Assembly (NCBI RefSeq): GCF_019649055.1
Contig: NW_026570320.1
Coordinates: forward strand, 124,001-188,000
Direction of reading: 5' to 3'
DNA from: Paramacrobiotus metropolitanus
Lineage: Eukaryota; Tardigrada; Eutardigrada; Parachela; Macrobiotidae
DNA: 64,000 nucleotides
The number at the start of each line of letters is the position of its first letter. Position 1 is the first letter of the stretch. This document shows positions 24,751 through 37,731 of this stretch, in pieces. The notes under the pieces were generated by a model. The model was not told where the DNA came from. It was given only the letters and a program-made list of their open reading frames with translations, and ran no database searches. A program made the translations under genes and the position numbers.

Positions 24751-25841
24751 TCAAAAGAATGACATTCTAAAAAAGTCATATGGATATTCCACTTCCGGTG
24801 GAGGAAAATTTAGGGCCACATCGCTGTAATTCGTATCACTGCGAAATGTTCGAGCAGGTTTCGCAAACATGCCAGCGGTGGCCGTTCGAGGTTGTGGTCT
24901 GTACTGACTGTGAAGGTGACTCGGATTAATACCAAAATCTGCAAAACAAATAATAATTTTACAGTAATTTTCGTATCTGAAAGTTGTTATGAAAGATAAC
25001 TTGCTTAAAGAAACCTTTTTCTTTACTGATGTTATCTGTAGGCCGGTTGATAATATCGGCATCCATTCGGCTTTCCCGCGGTTTCCATGCGCTGTTCAGA
25101 TCAGGGAAAAACCAGCTGTTAGTAGGCGCTCTGAGAAACAGCGGGCTGATTTCCGGAACGACATCGGCTGAATCAACAGGGGCAATCGGTCTGTTAGCAT
25201 GCGTGTTAGTTAGTGCTGGAGGTGGACGCCTGTAAAATGCTCGCGGATCCCCAATCGCTGCGCCGTACACGAATCCCGGAAGGAAAGCGGTAATTTGCAA
25301 TATCATCTGTGGATCAACCAAAATATAGCTATAGACAAAATAAAATTTATTCGTTAGCGTCATAAGTTTCTACATATGTTTTTTTAGTGTGTTCATTGAA
25401 TGTCATACGGTAAGTTGTCACAGGTACATTTTTGCAATCTGCATAGCCAATATGCTTTTGCAAACGGTAAACAGATTGTCTATAATAGTTAATAATTTAA
25501 TCTGTTTTGCCTAATCCACAGAATTTTTTAAAGTATGTAACATTTATGCTATATATAAAGGTCGTCAGCTGGGAAACGCTCACTGACGGCTGCAAAACTG
25601 ATATTCCTATAAAGCCTGGAATTAAATAGCAGTAGCACAATAATACACAATTAAACATTTTTGTCGCCAGATTTAGCAGTAATCTGAATACATTCAAAGG
25701 GCACATTCAAGGTGAATATTGTAATAGTCGTCTACTTTGATCACGAAAAACGTATTAAACACCATGTATACGTACCAAGATAACAACAACACGGCAATCA
25801 CGTTTTGGTAGCATATTCGAATGAGCAGGAAAGAAATCCAT
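24751..25841 (-). CDS. Secreted protein, SWFFP family, copy 2
   Basis: Three exons give 534 nt (177 aa): 25841-25776, 25306-25027 and 24938-24751. Exon 1 (MDFFPAHSNMLPKRDCRVVVIL) and the start of exon 2 (ITAFLPGFVYGAAIG) form a hydrophobic leader. The mature part starts DPRAFYRRPPPALT, then TNSWFFPDLNSAW, SRMDADI and a C-terminal YPYDFFRMSFF. These match copy 1 in order and spacing. The phase pattern of the two introns (0, then 1) is the same in both copies. The second exon could also provide its own start codon (MILQIT). Confidence 0.6.
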
Positions 25842-27678
25842 TTCACAAAAAAGGTGTATAAAATAAAATGTTATACAGCTGCAGTGGCTCGATGCACCGT
25901 CACCTTTACCGTGCAGTTATTACCAAATGCCCGAAGCTGTACCACAGTTGCAAAACGAATATGCCTAGCTTAGAGCAGTTGTGCTTTTATATTTTGCTAA
26001 CAAATTATCGGCAAACATTCAGAAGTAATATGATTTTTATCCAACTGGATGCTAATGCATTGGTATTTTTATACACTTTAAGCTGTCTTCCTTGGGATCG
26101 CGCTCAAATTAAGGCAAGCCTTGTTATGCTCCGTGACACATGAAAGGGCACAATACAGTATGGAAATGGACCATGTAATACAATCAGGCAACTGCCAGTA
26201 CACTCTGCATGGTAGTGTTAATCCAAAAGTATCGACAGCAATCGGCATGCATTAACTCCGGAGTCAACAACAGTAAAGATCAATTTTCTTTGAATTCCTG
26301 CCAGTTGTCCCATAAGATGTGATAGTTAAGGAAGAATGCCTTGATGGATTCTTTAAACCACAACCATAAGAATAACACCAGTTAGAGGCATTGTGCAGCG
26401 TTTTCCTGCTGTTGACGCGCGCTGTACCTAGTTTTGCTAACCACCCATAGGAAATTCCTAACTTGCGTTTTTATACATAAATGGAGGAGGATCATGAGAT
26501 TGCTTTCATTTAAATGTTTTTGGTTTCCTAGTTAGGCTGGGATAAATTTCATTAGTACAATAGCGCATCACTAGTACTGAGCGCAGACTTGTAATGACGG
26601 GTGGTGGAGTTGGCGAATTGGTTACCAACTTACAATCATCCGAGTAATGACTTGGACGTCTCAAAACGTCCCCGAATACCGAGTAATGTTTATCAAGATC
26701 ACATGGTGTAGTGTCACTGCACCTCACTTACGTCCTCCCAAGTAATAGCTGCGATGTGGGAATAATTTTCACAGAAAACTCAGTGAAAGACTGAAGTTTA
26801 TTGAAGTCTACAAGTCCATGTAAATTTCGGAAGCAATCTGAATGGCGTATAATTTTGTTTTGTGGACGCACTTTTAAATAAATTTAGAGTCAATTATTTT
26901 ACTTTTTTGCATTTGTCTAAAATAAATAACAGGTTCGTTTTTGAAGTTTAGAAAAAAGATGTGCGAAGCAAATGAAAAATTCGGATTAATCGCGCATCCA
27001 TGCTTTTTGTGCGCGATGGCCGATGAATATTTCATCCAATTTTCGATGGCATAGCGTGTTCACTTCGACGATTAGCGCAAGATGAGCAAATTTGGTAGTT
27101 ACGAAAATCGCAACAATAATCGTCCATAACGGTTTAATTGTTAAATTATTGCGAACAATTATTCAATGTGAAAGGTTATTTCATCAGGTCCGCCAGCAGG
27201 TTCGCTTCAGTTCACGCAGTTGTCCTATCTAATTGCCGGAGTGATTGGACACACGCCTATTCTAAATTTAACATGACGGCAGCGGCATTGGTTTTTCTCA
27301 AAACTACCGCACCCTGCTGAAGCGCTCATGACAGGAGAAAATAGGTCTGGCTCCATCGATTTTGTCTGGCAATCACAACAAATCTTTTCTGATTTGCTCA
27401 GTGTACGCCCAGCAAATACCACAACCAAGCCGTAAAGAAAAGCAAAATGCTTTTGATTAGCTTCTGTTAGTTTTATGTTCTTTAATGCTTTTGCTTGGCA
27501 GTATGCACAAAGCTGCATACAATGGTGCCTGTGACTACAAAAGCATACCTTAAAGAAGCTGACCTATCGCATCTTCTGTGGTCGGCGTCACATATACTGT
27601 ATATTAAAAACACCAAGAGGAACAGATAAAAATGGAAAAAATACCAATCAAGTGTTGCGACCACCAACAATAAGCCCA
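25842..27678. other. Intergenic, only weak exon-like debris
   Basis: Near 27187-27275 (+) an AG-flanked open stretch encodes a hydrophobic run (LSYLIAGVIGHTPILNLT), followed in another frame by DGSGIGFSQNYRTLLKRS. This may be remains of a membrane-protein gene, but no further exon was found. The rest is AT-rich with no gene seen. Confidence 0.3.
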
Positions 27679-29315
27679 TTAAACTTCCTGGAGACTAGCG
27701 GCAGAAAGCAAATGCGCGTGTTTGGAGCGTACTCTTTGTTTTATCCATATCCAGTATGCCTTACGAATAACGTCATGCTTTTCTGCAAGATCCACACAGA
27801 TACTTTCTGCTCGATTCATTAAATGCTGTTTCTCATCCGGCATGCGCGCCTTATGTCCTTGGGAAATGTCTTCTTCGTACATATCAATCATGAAGGCCAA
27901 CAAGAACGGGGATCGCATATTTTGGTTAAAAAGATCTTCGCAGAAATCACAAATTTTGCCGTAGAACTGTGGCCACTGATCCCGTACCAGTCTGCAATTA
28001 ATTGTAAGTAAATTAAAATGTTTACCGGGATTTTCAGATCCATAACAAGTCTGTTAAAAAAAACCACACTAAAAGACATGGCTTGTCTTGAATACAAAAG
28101 ATATTTTAGTGCTGTACTGCAGAGAATGCCAATAAAACTTCAAAAAAATTGCGATTTCATTAATCAAAACAGTGAATATAACTGTATTTATGGTCAAACG
28201 CATAAGACAGCACAATACTCACATTAGAGCATGCAATATTATCGGAAATTTAAAACTCGACGAAATTTTTAACTCGCACAAGCAATACCGGTTTTCTGTT
28301 TACCCTCTTAGGAAACTCCACGGGCTTTCGTTATGCGACTGCTCCGAAATTCGTGCCAGCGTGAAACTGAAAATAAGAGCACACGTGAATTTGGCAGAAT
28401 ATTCAAAACACGGAAGAAAGCAATCATTCGTAGAAATTTAAACGCACTCAATTTCAGCAGTATTTCCTTCCAGCATGGATTTTTTTCCGCAGGATCTCGG
28501 AAGCTCATCCAGTACGAAAAATCTATGCATCCATGCGCTGTTGTTAAAGGGATCTTCGAAAATTAGCTTCTCCGTGAAGCTCAACTCCGAATGTTGTACA
28601 ATATCGAAATGGCGAAGGACACACTGCCGATGCTGCCAAGCGTGGTAGTTTTTGGCATCACGGCGCAGTATTTTCGCAGTGAAATCAAATTCTTCCGATG
28701 GGTCTTTTAACATTTCGACAACTTTTTGCCGATGATACCTAAGCAGTAAACACATCCGAAATAAAAATCAGAAAACTTTGTAAATCAGGAAAATTAAACT
28801 TCTCACCAAACTTGATAATTTTTAGGATTTTTTTCAATCACCCGTCCAATGTACTGCAACTCCGCACGAAGATCCGAGTGTAAATGTGTGAGCACTTTTC
28901 TCCTGTACATCCAAAGCGTATAATTGGCCGCATTCAATAATGCCGCATCCTCACACAACTGCAGCACTCGCGGGCTCATTTCCCCGGCGGCCATTACGGC
29001 ACGAAAATATCCAAAGACACTTTTGAACGTGTCCGTATAGGCAATGGGCATCACGGAGCCGGAGACCAGAGGCATCGGCGCAATATCCTGCCACTCCGGA
29101 CGCTTTTCGTACGGAACAAAGTCTGGCTCGGCATCGCTGTCATCGTCGGAGGGTGATGCGGATGAATCGTCTGCGGGCTTTGAATCATCGGGCAACTGTT
29201 TTAAACCTGCGGAATCATCAGGTAAAGATGGCTTTGAACTTTTCACATCCTGCGCGGATACTTCAGAATATGATGGAGGTAGAGGAGGCTCTGGAGCGGA
29301 CGATCCTGGATCCAT
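27679..29315 (-). CDS. FNTA: Protein farnesyltransferase/geranylgeranyltransferase type I alpha subunit
   Basis: The shared alpha subunit of the CaaX prenyltransferases, which attach farnesyl or geranylgeranyl to C-terminal cysteines of proteins such as Ras and Rho. Four exons give 1176 nt (391 aa): 29315-28807, 28738-28448, 28366-28304 and 27991-27679. An N-terminal Pro/Ser/Asp-rich stretch of about 65 residues precedes the prenyltransferase helical repeats. These carry LNAANYTLWMYRRKVL, EKNPKNYQVW-YHRQKVVE, DAKNYHAWQHRQ, NNSAWMHRFFV and HNESPWSFLRG, each with the Trp-x-x-Arg pattern of the family. The C-terminus has SPFLLAFMIDMYEED and IRKAYWIWI as in the human protein. Confidence 0.95.
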
Positions 29316-30427
29316 CCTGTCGGTGGGGAGGTGTAGCGGGCACGTTATAGAAACCCTTTAAATCAATGCTAGAAACTGTTAAAACGTGTTGCAATATATC
29401 CAAATTTTACCTGAAATGCGGCGAAGTAAAAAGTACACAGGGTATTTTAACATTATTATGTGACATGTCACTGTCCATATCCAGTTATCCATTACCAGTT
29501 GGCAGCTGGTCTTACCAAATATGCAAACAGCAAATTATGAATACCAAGAGATCACAAGAAACTTACCTGGTCAGCACTGTTTGTGAAACTGCACGGAACG
29601 TCGGAACCCAATGTTCTATTGCTAGAGTCTAGACTTCTCACATTTCCAAATTAGTACATAATTAGGTTTACAACTTTACCATTAGTGAGTTTACTTGTGA
29701 GAGGGCTGAAAAATCATAAAATATGGCTGAAAGCCTGAAAAGTGAAATCTGATTCACGTTAATTTAAAACGTTTTCTAATCTTCGACAAATTGTGACATC
29801 GTCATTTGAGTCATTTCCACCACTACGTACGGGTAGTATAGAGTAAACGCTCACGTAAATGCTGTCCGTGGGGATACCAGCTTTCTGTTTGCCCTTTCAG
29901 CACACAAAAATTTTGGGCACCCAGTGCACCGTAGACTCTATGGTATAAGGAAAACTGTTCAGATAATCAGCGGTTCAGACTTCGGGGTTGGAACTTAGAA
30001 TGTTACAGTATAGGTATTTTGGGAACATAAAATACAGTAGAATAATAAATTAATTATTAATGCGTTTTCTCAGTTTTCTGTTCAAATTTTGGTAAGCATA
30101 CTCACACACTCCGACCGATCAAGGACGTACTTACTGTAGTGGTCAGCAAATAGCACAAAAAAGCGGATATTTTTGTGTACAGTGTACACTAACCAGCGTG
30201 TAGGCATAACTTAATTAAGTTATTGACTGACAAACAGCTAATACAGTACAAATGTGAATGATTTAAAAGCAAATCGCTATTGCATTCTGAAATTAACGCT
30301 TGCAAGGTGCAATAATTTTACACGATCTGTCTGTAGATACTGTATCTACAAATTTATATCAACCTTCGCCAATGCTGTTAAAAATACGTCATTTATTAAA
30401 ACATAAAATCAAGACTCCCTCATCCAT
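29316..30427. other. Intergenic, no gene seen
   Basis: Lies between the FNTA start and the SSR2 stop. It likely holds the FNTA promoter and SSR2 3' UTR. No reading frame of note; a short GTGTACAGTGTACAC palindrome occurs near 30174-30188. Confidence 0.5.
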
Positions 30428-31003
30428 TTAGAGCTTCTTATTCAAAACAGTTTTAGAAACATCATATCGACTCTTGCTACGATACCACAACAGATACGGG
30501 ATGCCCACAGTAGGAATTGTCATAATCAAGAACGTAATCCAGTCAGCATAGTGCGGCGCGAACTGACGATTAAATTGGTTGATTTCCCAGATTTGTCCTT
30601 CGCCCGGAGCGGACGTGTAGCCGACGACCAGTGAAGCATCCTGACTTTCTCCACTCTTGTACTGTATGCGTGCCGAAGTGAAATTGAAGCTCATGTAGTG
30701 CTTAGGCTGCAGAATGATGACGTGCGATACGTTTTGCGATGGCGGAATGCGATCCCAGTGAGCCTTGGGGAATCCGCTAACCACATCGAATAATTCCTTG
30801 TCGAAGTTCTCCTCAATCAAATGCACATCGTACGCCACTGATTCACCGATGTTGTACAAATTGTATTCCACTATCAGGTCCTTTCGCTGCACTAGATACT
30901 GATTCAAAATGCGTTTGGCAGCGAGGATACGAGCCGCACCGGGTTCTTGAGCAGAAACGACGCTTATGAGGATCACTCCAACGAGAAGCCTTAGCGAACG
31001 CAT
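30428..31003 (-). CDS. SSR2: Translocon-associated protein subunit beta (signal sequence receptor 2)
   Basis: TRAP-beta is an ER membrane subunit that binds the Sec61 translocon. The coding exon from the ATG at 31003 gives 191 aa (human 183). It has a signal peptide (LRLLVGVILISVVSAQ), the lumenal beta-sandwich (DLIVEYNLYNIGESVAYDV, VSHVIILQPKHYMSFNFTSA with an N-glycosylation site) and a C-terminal membrane helix (WITFLIMTIPTVGIPYLLWY) with a short basic cytosolic tail. An AG acceptor (TACAG) lies about 7 bases upstream of the chosen ATG, suggesting a 5' UTR intron, so the in-frame extension upstream is probably not translated. Confidence 0.93.
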   Translation of the reverse strand: MRSLRLLVGVILISVVSAQEPGAARILAAKRILNQYLVQRKDLIVEYNLYNIGESVAYDVHLIEENFDKELFDVVSGFPKAHWDRIPPSQNVSHVIILQPKHYMSFNFTSARIQYKSGESQDASLVVGYTSAPGEGQIWEINQFNRQFAPHYADWITFLIMTIPTVGIPYLLWYRSKSRYDVSKTVLNKKL

Positions 31004-31742
31004 TTTCTTCCTGTACCAAAAAGAAAGCATCTTGTTAAAGAGAAACTTACAGGACAATTAGAATGCTTACCTCGAATAAACTCCGCAAAAAATCAAAAAT
31101 AAGTGCTTGCTCAAGATGCTTGGAAATCTCCAAATGAAATAAATTTTAATAGATTTGGAAGCGGCGACATCTAAACAAATGGGCGGAGCAAGCATAACTT
31201 CCACGTCCTCTCCAACTCACGGAGTTTGTACGAGCACCGGACAAGCAGCGTGTAGTCGCACACGCACTCTGTTGGTCCTGCCCCGTCAAACTGCCTACCG
31301 CCTACTTGAGGCGATTTCTAACAATTTTGGCTTCCGGAAGTAAAAGTTTTCGAAATCATAAGTGCAGTAGCACGTTTGGAAAATTTAAACAGACGATGAA
31401 ATTTAGGGATTCGATTTAGATCTAGAATTTGAAAGGCCAAAGGATTATTAAAGATGTGATTGTGGACTTTTCCGTTTATGACTCCCCGAAATCACGAAGC
31501 CGACTTTTGGCGTTCCTGTCACTTCCTAGCAGTCAGCTTAGTCGTCTCATCTGCCAGTCGTCTGGTTCGCTCTTGTCTTCTATAGGCTTCTGTAAGGTAA
31601 GACCGTAAGAGTGAGACAGGGATGCATTTGCATTAAAATTTCGAGACCGTAAAGCGATATGCGAGTATTACTAGGACAGTAGTAAAAAGTACCGTGACTA
31701 AATTGAAATATTTTAATATTATTATTAGCATCCACTGCCAGA
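31004..31742. other. Divergent promoter region between SSR2 and BRF1
   Basis: The SSR2 (minus) and BRF1 (plus) starts face away from each other over about 740 bases. The region must hold both promoters and 5' UTR exons. The frame at 31155-31343 shows no motif. Confidence 0.45.
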
Positions 31743-34157
31743 ATGGCGGAAGTGGCGGGGGATTCTGTTTGTCTGTATTGCTCATCAACGGATATTGAGA
31801 CAGACTACAGCAAGGGACAGTCGGTAAGTACTATCATAAGTAACTGCGTTTCTCAGTTTTACATGCTTGATCACATAGATGATTTTGAATGGTTTACATT
31901 TATTCTCCACGTTAAATCCTGAATTTTACGATTTAGACTTTGCTATCTTAACATCCGTAGAAACTAGACTGTGTCATTAGACTAGGATGGACGAAACCGA
32001 TGTGGACACAATACTTAGTATTTGCATTTTGACTTATAATGAATTTCCTGTGTTTAGTTTAGTGTTTACTAACTGTTTAAACGTGCTTAAAAATCGTTTT
32101 ACTTATCGACAATTTATTTTGCGATATAGTACTGGATTTTGTCTTTTAGTATTGCACCAATTGTGGCGCCTTTCAAGAGCAGGAACTGATAACCAACAGC
32201 CTTCAGTATGAAACCGGACCGTCGGGCCACAACACCCAAGCTGGGCGGACCGTCCGTTTGGACAGTATGTCCGCATCTCTTTCTGTTTGTGAATAGCGCT
32301 GCTAGTCCTGCAGAGTTTAATATTTTTTTTAATAGTGCCCTTACATGCGAATAGCTGTCGGAGTCGTTTGGGCGTAACTGTGAGAACAGTACAGTAATTT
32401 GGCCTATGATTTTGCTTTTTACTTTAATTCGTAAATATTTCTTTTCAGCCCAAGGATACCTTGGCCAAACGGGTAATCCTCTGAAAGGCGGAATTGCTCG
32501 TTCTTCCAAGGAGACGACGCTGCAACGCAACGAGGATCGCCTCCGTGGTTTGGGCAGTTTATCAAAATGCGATGCTGCAGTGTGTATGCATGCCTTCCGT
32601 ATCTATAGAATGGCGTACGATGCTGGCATGACACGCAAACGGTCCATTGACGTTCTGTTATCCGCTTGCCTGTACATTTCTTCCCGTCGGTGTAAAACCG
32701 GACATATGTTAGCGGATTTTGTGCCACACCTTCCCGGAGATATCTTCGATCTCGCCAAAACCGTCCGCTTCCTCGTAACTCGTCTGTGTATAGATGTCCC
32801 TATGCAGAACCCAGTGCATCAAGTGGAGAGATTCTGCAATGCACTGGTGGAGGACAAGGTTCTCGTCCAGAAGCTGGTTACGATGGCCCGCAAAATTGTT
32901 GAACGAATGCGCATGGACTGGATCGATGCCGGGCGTAAGCCAAGCGCAGTGGCAGCGGCGGCCGTGATCATCGCTTGCAGGGTGTACAATTACGAAGTGG
33001 ATCTCGAGACAGTCGCCAGTGTGGCGCAAGTTGCTGGTGTGACTATTCGTCGGCGGTTAATTGAGTTCGCCAGGACGCAGAGTGCCAGATACATGCCCAG
33101 TCAGTTCGGCACCCCAGAGATGGAAAATCTTCCACGGGCGCAGTATCATCCGGCCATATTCCAGGCCCGTAAAGGCAAGACAAGTGGCCCGGTACGTGGT
33201 GGTGCTTTCCTCATGTGCACAATCAAATTTGAATTGCGAAGTGCTAACATCGGCGGATGAATATTTTAGTGGATGGTGCAGGCTGCAGAGCGCAAAAAAT
33301 ACGCGCTCTGTTTGAGGCAGTTGTTAGCAGCGATTATCGATGGATTGAAGGATGAAAATAAATACAATGGTACGTCGGTCTGAAAAATTCACGCATCATT
33401 GCGTATTTAAACGGCATACTTGTGGATAAACATCTGTACCAGTAAGTACCTTCAAGATTTTAAAGATAGTGAATTTACAATTAAGTATTACGATAATACT
33501 CGATATAGGCATATTAAGTTTGTATTGAAGAAAATGTGTTGGCCGCAAATTTGTGTTAAATTAGGTACGCCCTAAATTTGCTTTGTTTGATTTTAATAAT
33601 TTCTTACGTCATATTTGTTATTTTTGTTTGGAAAGGTTTATGCCCACCATACAAAAGTATTTGTCAAGCGTTGTAGCGGAATTGTTGTAGATGAACAGTG
33701 GAGCGATCTCGGACACAGCTTGATTGTACTGAACACCACTTTAGAAATGGTGGAATCCCGGTGGAAACTGAGTTACGAGAAGAGTTTGTTCATTGCCACC
33801 AATCTTCGCCCAGCGATTACGGATGAAGAATATGAAACCGGTAAAGAGATTGTGTGTCACGAATACCTTCACTCCCTAATGTGCAACCAAGCCGAACAAA
33901 AAATTCGTTACTTATACCTTAACGAGAAGCATGGTGACTTGTTGACTAAACGAGCGGAAAAGAAGCGCGAAATGGAAAGCGAAGAAGCAACCGGCAAAAG
34001 CAAGCGTAGTACAAGAAGGAGAACTGGTAAGGCTGCTCATGGACCACGTCAAGGAGAACCTAAGCCCTCGGAGGTGGTGCAGACGTCCACCAAGGTTGAC
34101 TATGATAGGTTCAACGACTATTTGAAAAATTTCGACGGAACCAATGATGACTTTTAA
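31743..34157 (+). CDS. BRF1: Transcription factor IIIB subunit BRF1
   Basis: A TFIIB-related factor that recruits RNA polymerase III to tRNA and 5S genes. Five exons: 31743-31823, 32150-32264, 32449-33191, 33270-33377 and 33636-34157 (about 522 aa; human BRF1 677). The N-terminal zinc ribbon has CLYC and YCTNC pairs. Two cyclin-fold repeats follow (IYRMAYDAGMTRKRSIDVLLSACLY; RMRMDWIDAGRKPSAVAAAAVIIACRVY). The C-terminal part has EQKIRYLYLNEKHGDLLTKR, like the conserved TBP-binding block II, and a late VDYDRFNDYLKNF block. The donor of exon 4 is weak: the in-phase site is GTCTGA at 33378, while a better-looking GTACGT at 33370 would break the frame. The protein is shorter than vertebrate BRF1 in the linker. 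Confidence 0.9.
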
Positions 34158-34877
34158 CTTGTCGCTGTTGCGGTTTGGCCTGGTCAGGTATAAATGGCGG
34201 TGAAGATTTCGGGGTTTATAATTATTTTATACATGTTCAGCGAAGGTTGACTTTTGTAGACGGATGGATGATATATCTCTTCGTATGTTTGTCTTTTTAT
34301 TCTGATGGACGCATAGACGGAACTCTGAAGCAAGTCCATTGACTTTTCGCACAGATGTTGTTTTATTCAGCATTTAGGTAATTTTGAAAGGCGTGATAGG
34401 TATCATGATTGCCATTTAACTAAATGAAATGGGCTTATATAAAACTGTAGCCAGAATAAATGATTCAACAGCTCGTTACAAGGCACGACAGCGGAGTGAT
34501 AGATGAGTTATCTTCATTTACTGTTTTTGTTCTTGATGTTAGTAATAACACTATCATTAAATTTCTTAAGGAAAGAGCAACAATTGTAAACCCATTTAAG
34601 AAACAAGAACAAATGCATCACCTCAGCATGTACCGTGCAGCTGGAATGATTTGCCTACCCCCAGCATTCATAGCCACTGTTTACATAAACATCGATTTCT
34701 ATTACGTTTTCAAAGGAAAACAAAAAACTGCTACAAAAGTCGGGCAACTTCTTGATTACTTGAGTGAACATTGTTAGAATCTTAGAGAGACATCTGGAAA
34801 ACTACGAAAGTTGAGTAAGGGAAATCAAACACATCAGCATTTCCAGACTTATGTTGCCTCCTTCTACCAGTTTGTCG
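34158..34877. other. Convergent 3' region of BRF1 and RAD51C
   Basis: The two genes end toward each other here. An ATG-started plus-strand frame at 34460-34777 (105 codons, ending LLDYLSEHC) is open but has no family resemblance; it may be chance or a small unknown gene. Confidence 0.35.
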
Positions 34878-36587
34878 TTAATCCAGTTCAACGCGTCCGC
34901 TGATGTCAAGGGCGGGCGTCTCTGGTTCACCTAAATCGGGTTCGGTTTCAGCATTTGCTAACTGTGACGACATGAATATCATTGTTGTATCACTGTCCGG
35001 CTCCGTATCCACCGTGGATGAGTTCCGCCTTTGGCTTAACTGAGTGAGCAGATCTTCAGACAGATCCCGAATCCCGCTATACTACAATTTGCATGCAAAT
35101 GCATATTTACCAGCTGCACAAATACGCCGTGAATAACATGTGGAAAATTACCGTGATCGTGTACGGAGCCATGTTTTCCGGTTGCGACGGCGATTTAAAT
35201 AGGAATGCCATACGCGACTCATTCTTCCAAAATAAATTCACACGCGTGCCACAGGAATGTCCCCAGCTGGTACCAAGCGCCGGTATTAGCTGACCTTCTT
35301 CCCCGGGATTTATACGCGTCGTCATCTGGTTGCTTACCACCACCTGTTAAAAAAAACAGAAAACCTTAAAAAAATACTATCTTTCCTAGATACCGAAAGC
35401 TGAATTCACACGTACAGCAACGCTCTTTTCCACTGCGATGTGGACGAGGGTCTGCATCAAACCATTGAGAATCCTCGAGCGCAGCGCAATATTCTCAAAA
35501 GCGTACCGGAAAGGGGCGGCAATACTGTCGATAATGATAAGTTTGATTCGCGTTTCCTCTTCGTTCAGCATCTGCTCGATCTGATGGACACTGGCTACTA
35601 CTTCAGCGAAATCATGGCATCGCACATAAAATATCCGCTTCAAAATGGTATCCACATCCAGTTTCAGACGACCATCTAAACATACACAAATACAACAGAA
35701 TGCAAAATTATAGGTTGCACCAGATTGTCCAAACAATTTACGTAGTTAAAAACTCATTCCATTCTGTAAGCAAACAACTTTGCAACACCAACCGTACAAG
35801 CGCAAAAACGCTTATTAAAAAACCACTATGTGACTCTGTCTAATTTTAAGTCTACCAGAAACTTTTATTAAAGCGACTGAAGTCTGAAGATTACTGCACG
35901 CGGCATGCTACACTATCACCAATCGTTTGTACACTGTACCAGTGTGTTCAGACAACTGTCCAATCATCCCCTCTGCAATATCCTTTATCCGCTCCAGGTA
36001 GAATCCGCCCTCCGTATCGATAAAAACGGCTTCTCCATGAATGCCTTGCAGATTCTCCGGAGTTTGCACGTTTACGCATAACTGCAGGCTAGTAAATGCC
36101 GTTAACAATCAAAACTTAATTCTCTCACTGACAGATGACAGCAATCTGAAACCAACCTCACCAAAGCTGTGTTTTGCCAACGCCAGGAACACCGCTAAAC
36201 TCCGTAATCCTGCCCAGCGCAATGCCACCACCCAGAATGGAATCCAATCTGGTTGAGCCCGTTGAAATGTAGCGAGCCGTCTGCTCGCGCCGCAACAGTT
36301 CGAACGCGGTGATTGGTCGGAAAACATCCAGAGCGGTTTGCCATGAATATCCGCGAACCTTCTCCACGAGGCGTTTGGCCTCCTCTTCCTTGATCTCGAG
36401 TTCTTCGAAACATAAGCAGCACTTTCGGACAACTATTCAATGGATATATCTAAAGTACGGTCTAACTACCTTGGCTCAATTTCTCAGCCTGGGAAGGTTG
36501 GAAACAGTCAAATTTGCTGAATCCAGCGCGGTATAGTTTCTTCCGTAGCGAGACTGGGACTGGCACTTGTGAAATGTCGCGATCCAT
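34878..36587 (-). CDS. RAD51C: RAD51 paralogue RAD51C
   Basis: A RecA-fold ATPase of the BCDX2 and CX3 complexes in homologous recombination. Six exons give 1230 nt (409 aa; human 376): 36587-36470, 36432-36162, 36088-35940, 35675-35416, 35343-35111 and 35076-34878. An N-terminal helical part is followed by [13 protein letters not shown], Walker [22 protein letters not shown], Walker [43 protein letters not shown] and FLFKSPSQ. The human order is kept and the core motifs are intact. The C-terminal extension after GIRDL is longer and acidic. Two introns are very small (37 and 34 bases); both are required by phase. Confidence 0.94.
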
Positions 36588-37731
36588 GGCGAAGCGCTGG
36601 AAACTTTTGATCAATGGACGAATAAATTTAAAAACAAATAGTTCTCCTCGTTGCTGCTACTAAAATTTTGCAGTCATACACAGTGCGCGTAGTGAAAAAT
36701 GAAAATCACATAATAAAATATTCATAACTCTGAAAATGTTTTATCTGGGCTGCCACTGCTGGAATGCATAGATTTAAAAAAAGCTAAGCCGCTTAAAACG
36801 ACTTTGCGAAATACGCTGATAACAGCCAGATGGTGGCGGTGAACACATCATCGTCGGTCTACGTTACTGCACAGCCGTACGGGTCACATTCCACAGCCTG
36901 GAAAACCGGCGCATCTGGCATATGCCGCAAAAACATTACTTAATTGTGCACATGAAGATTAAAATATAAATTAATAAGTAAATGTTTGTATGGACAAAAA
37001 TTAGTGCGAAGTGAGAACTTGCATGCCGAACCGGAAGCGCAGAGGCTGTAGCATAAGCTGCGTGTACTGCCTTGCAGTAATTTTACAGTTTTAGGTGAAT
37101 TTTGTTACTGTTGAATGTAAACTTAAGCTTGTTGTAATGTTTACAAAATTAATAACAATCATTTTAGGAGAATAAGTAGTAAGACGTGATCAGGATAAAC
37201 GTATAGTTTACAGTTAAACACGTATTTCACAAACTTTATACATTGAAACATTTGTCATTGCGTCTAAATAAATTAATTACACTACTGTAGTCGTTAGAAA
37301 AAAATTTGCAGTAGAACTCAAGAACGTATGTCATAAAGTGGAGCTGACAAATGATGCATCTGCTCTTGCATAATATGCTTGTAAATACTCCTATCTGTAC
37401 TGCAATAACAGACATGCTTATTGTACTATTGCATCTAACGCATTAATTCAAGTTTCAAATCATGATATTACATTAAATTGCTTTTATATATAGCTACGGA
37501 GCACTTACAATCACCGTTATAATAAACAGAATACAACAGAATTGTTCCATAACATGATAAATCAATAAACGGCATGTGCCGCAAACCAAGGTGCCAGAAA
37601 CCAACGTACAGCAAAAAATTCTCGAGCCTATTCAACACCAATTCACACCTAACCAGTTCAATTTGTGCAGCTCAACGTAATGACCAGTATCTTTGCAAAA
37701 TTAAAAAAAGAATTTTGCTTTTGCACTTTGT
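36588..37731. other. Intergenic, no gene seen
   Basis: AT-rich, with no supported exon on either strand. It probably includes the RAD51C promoter and the 3' UTR of the WAP-like gene. Confidence 0.5.
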
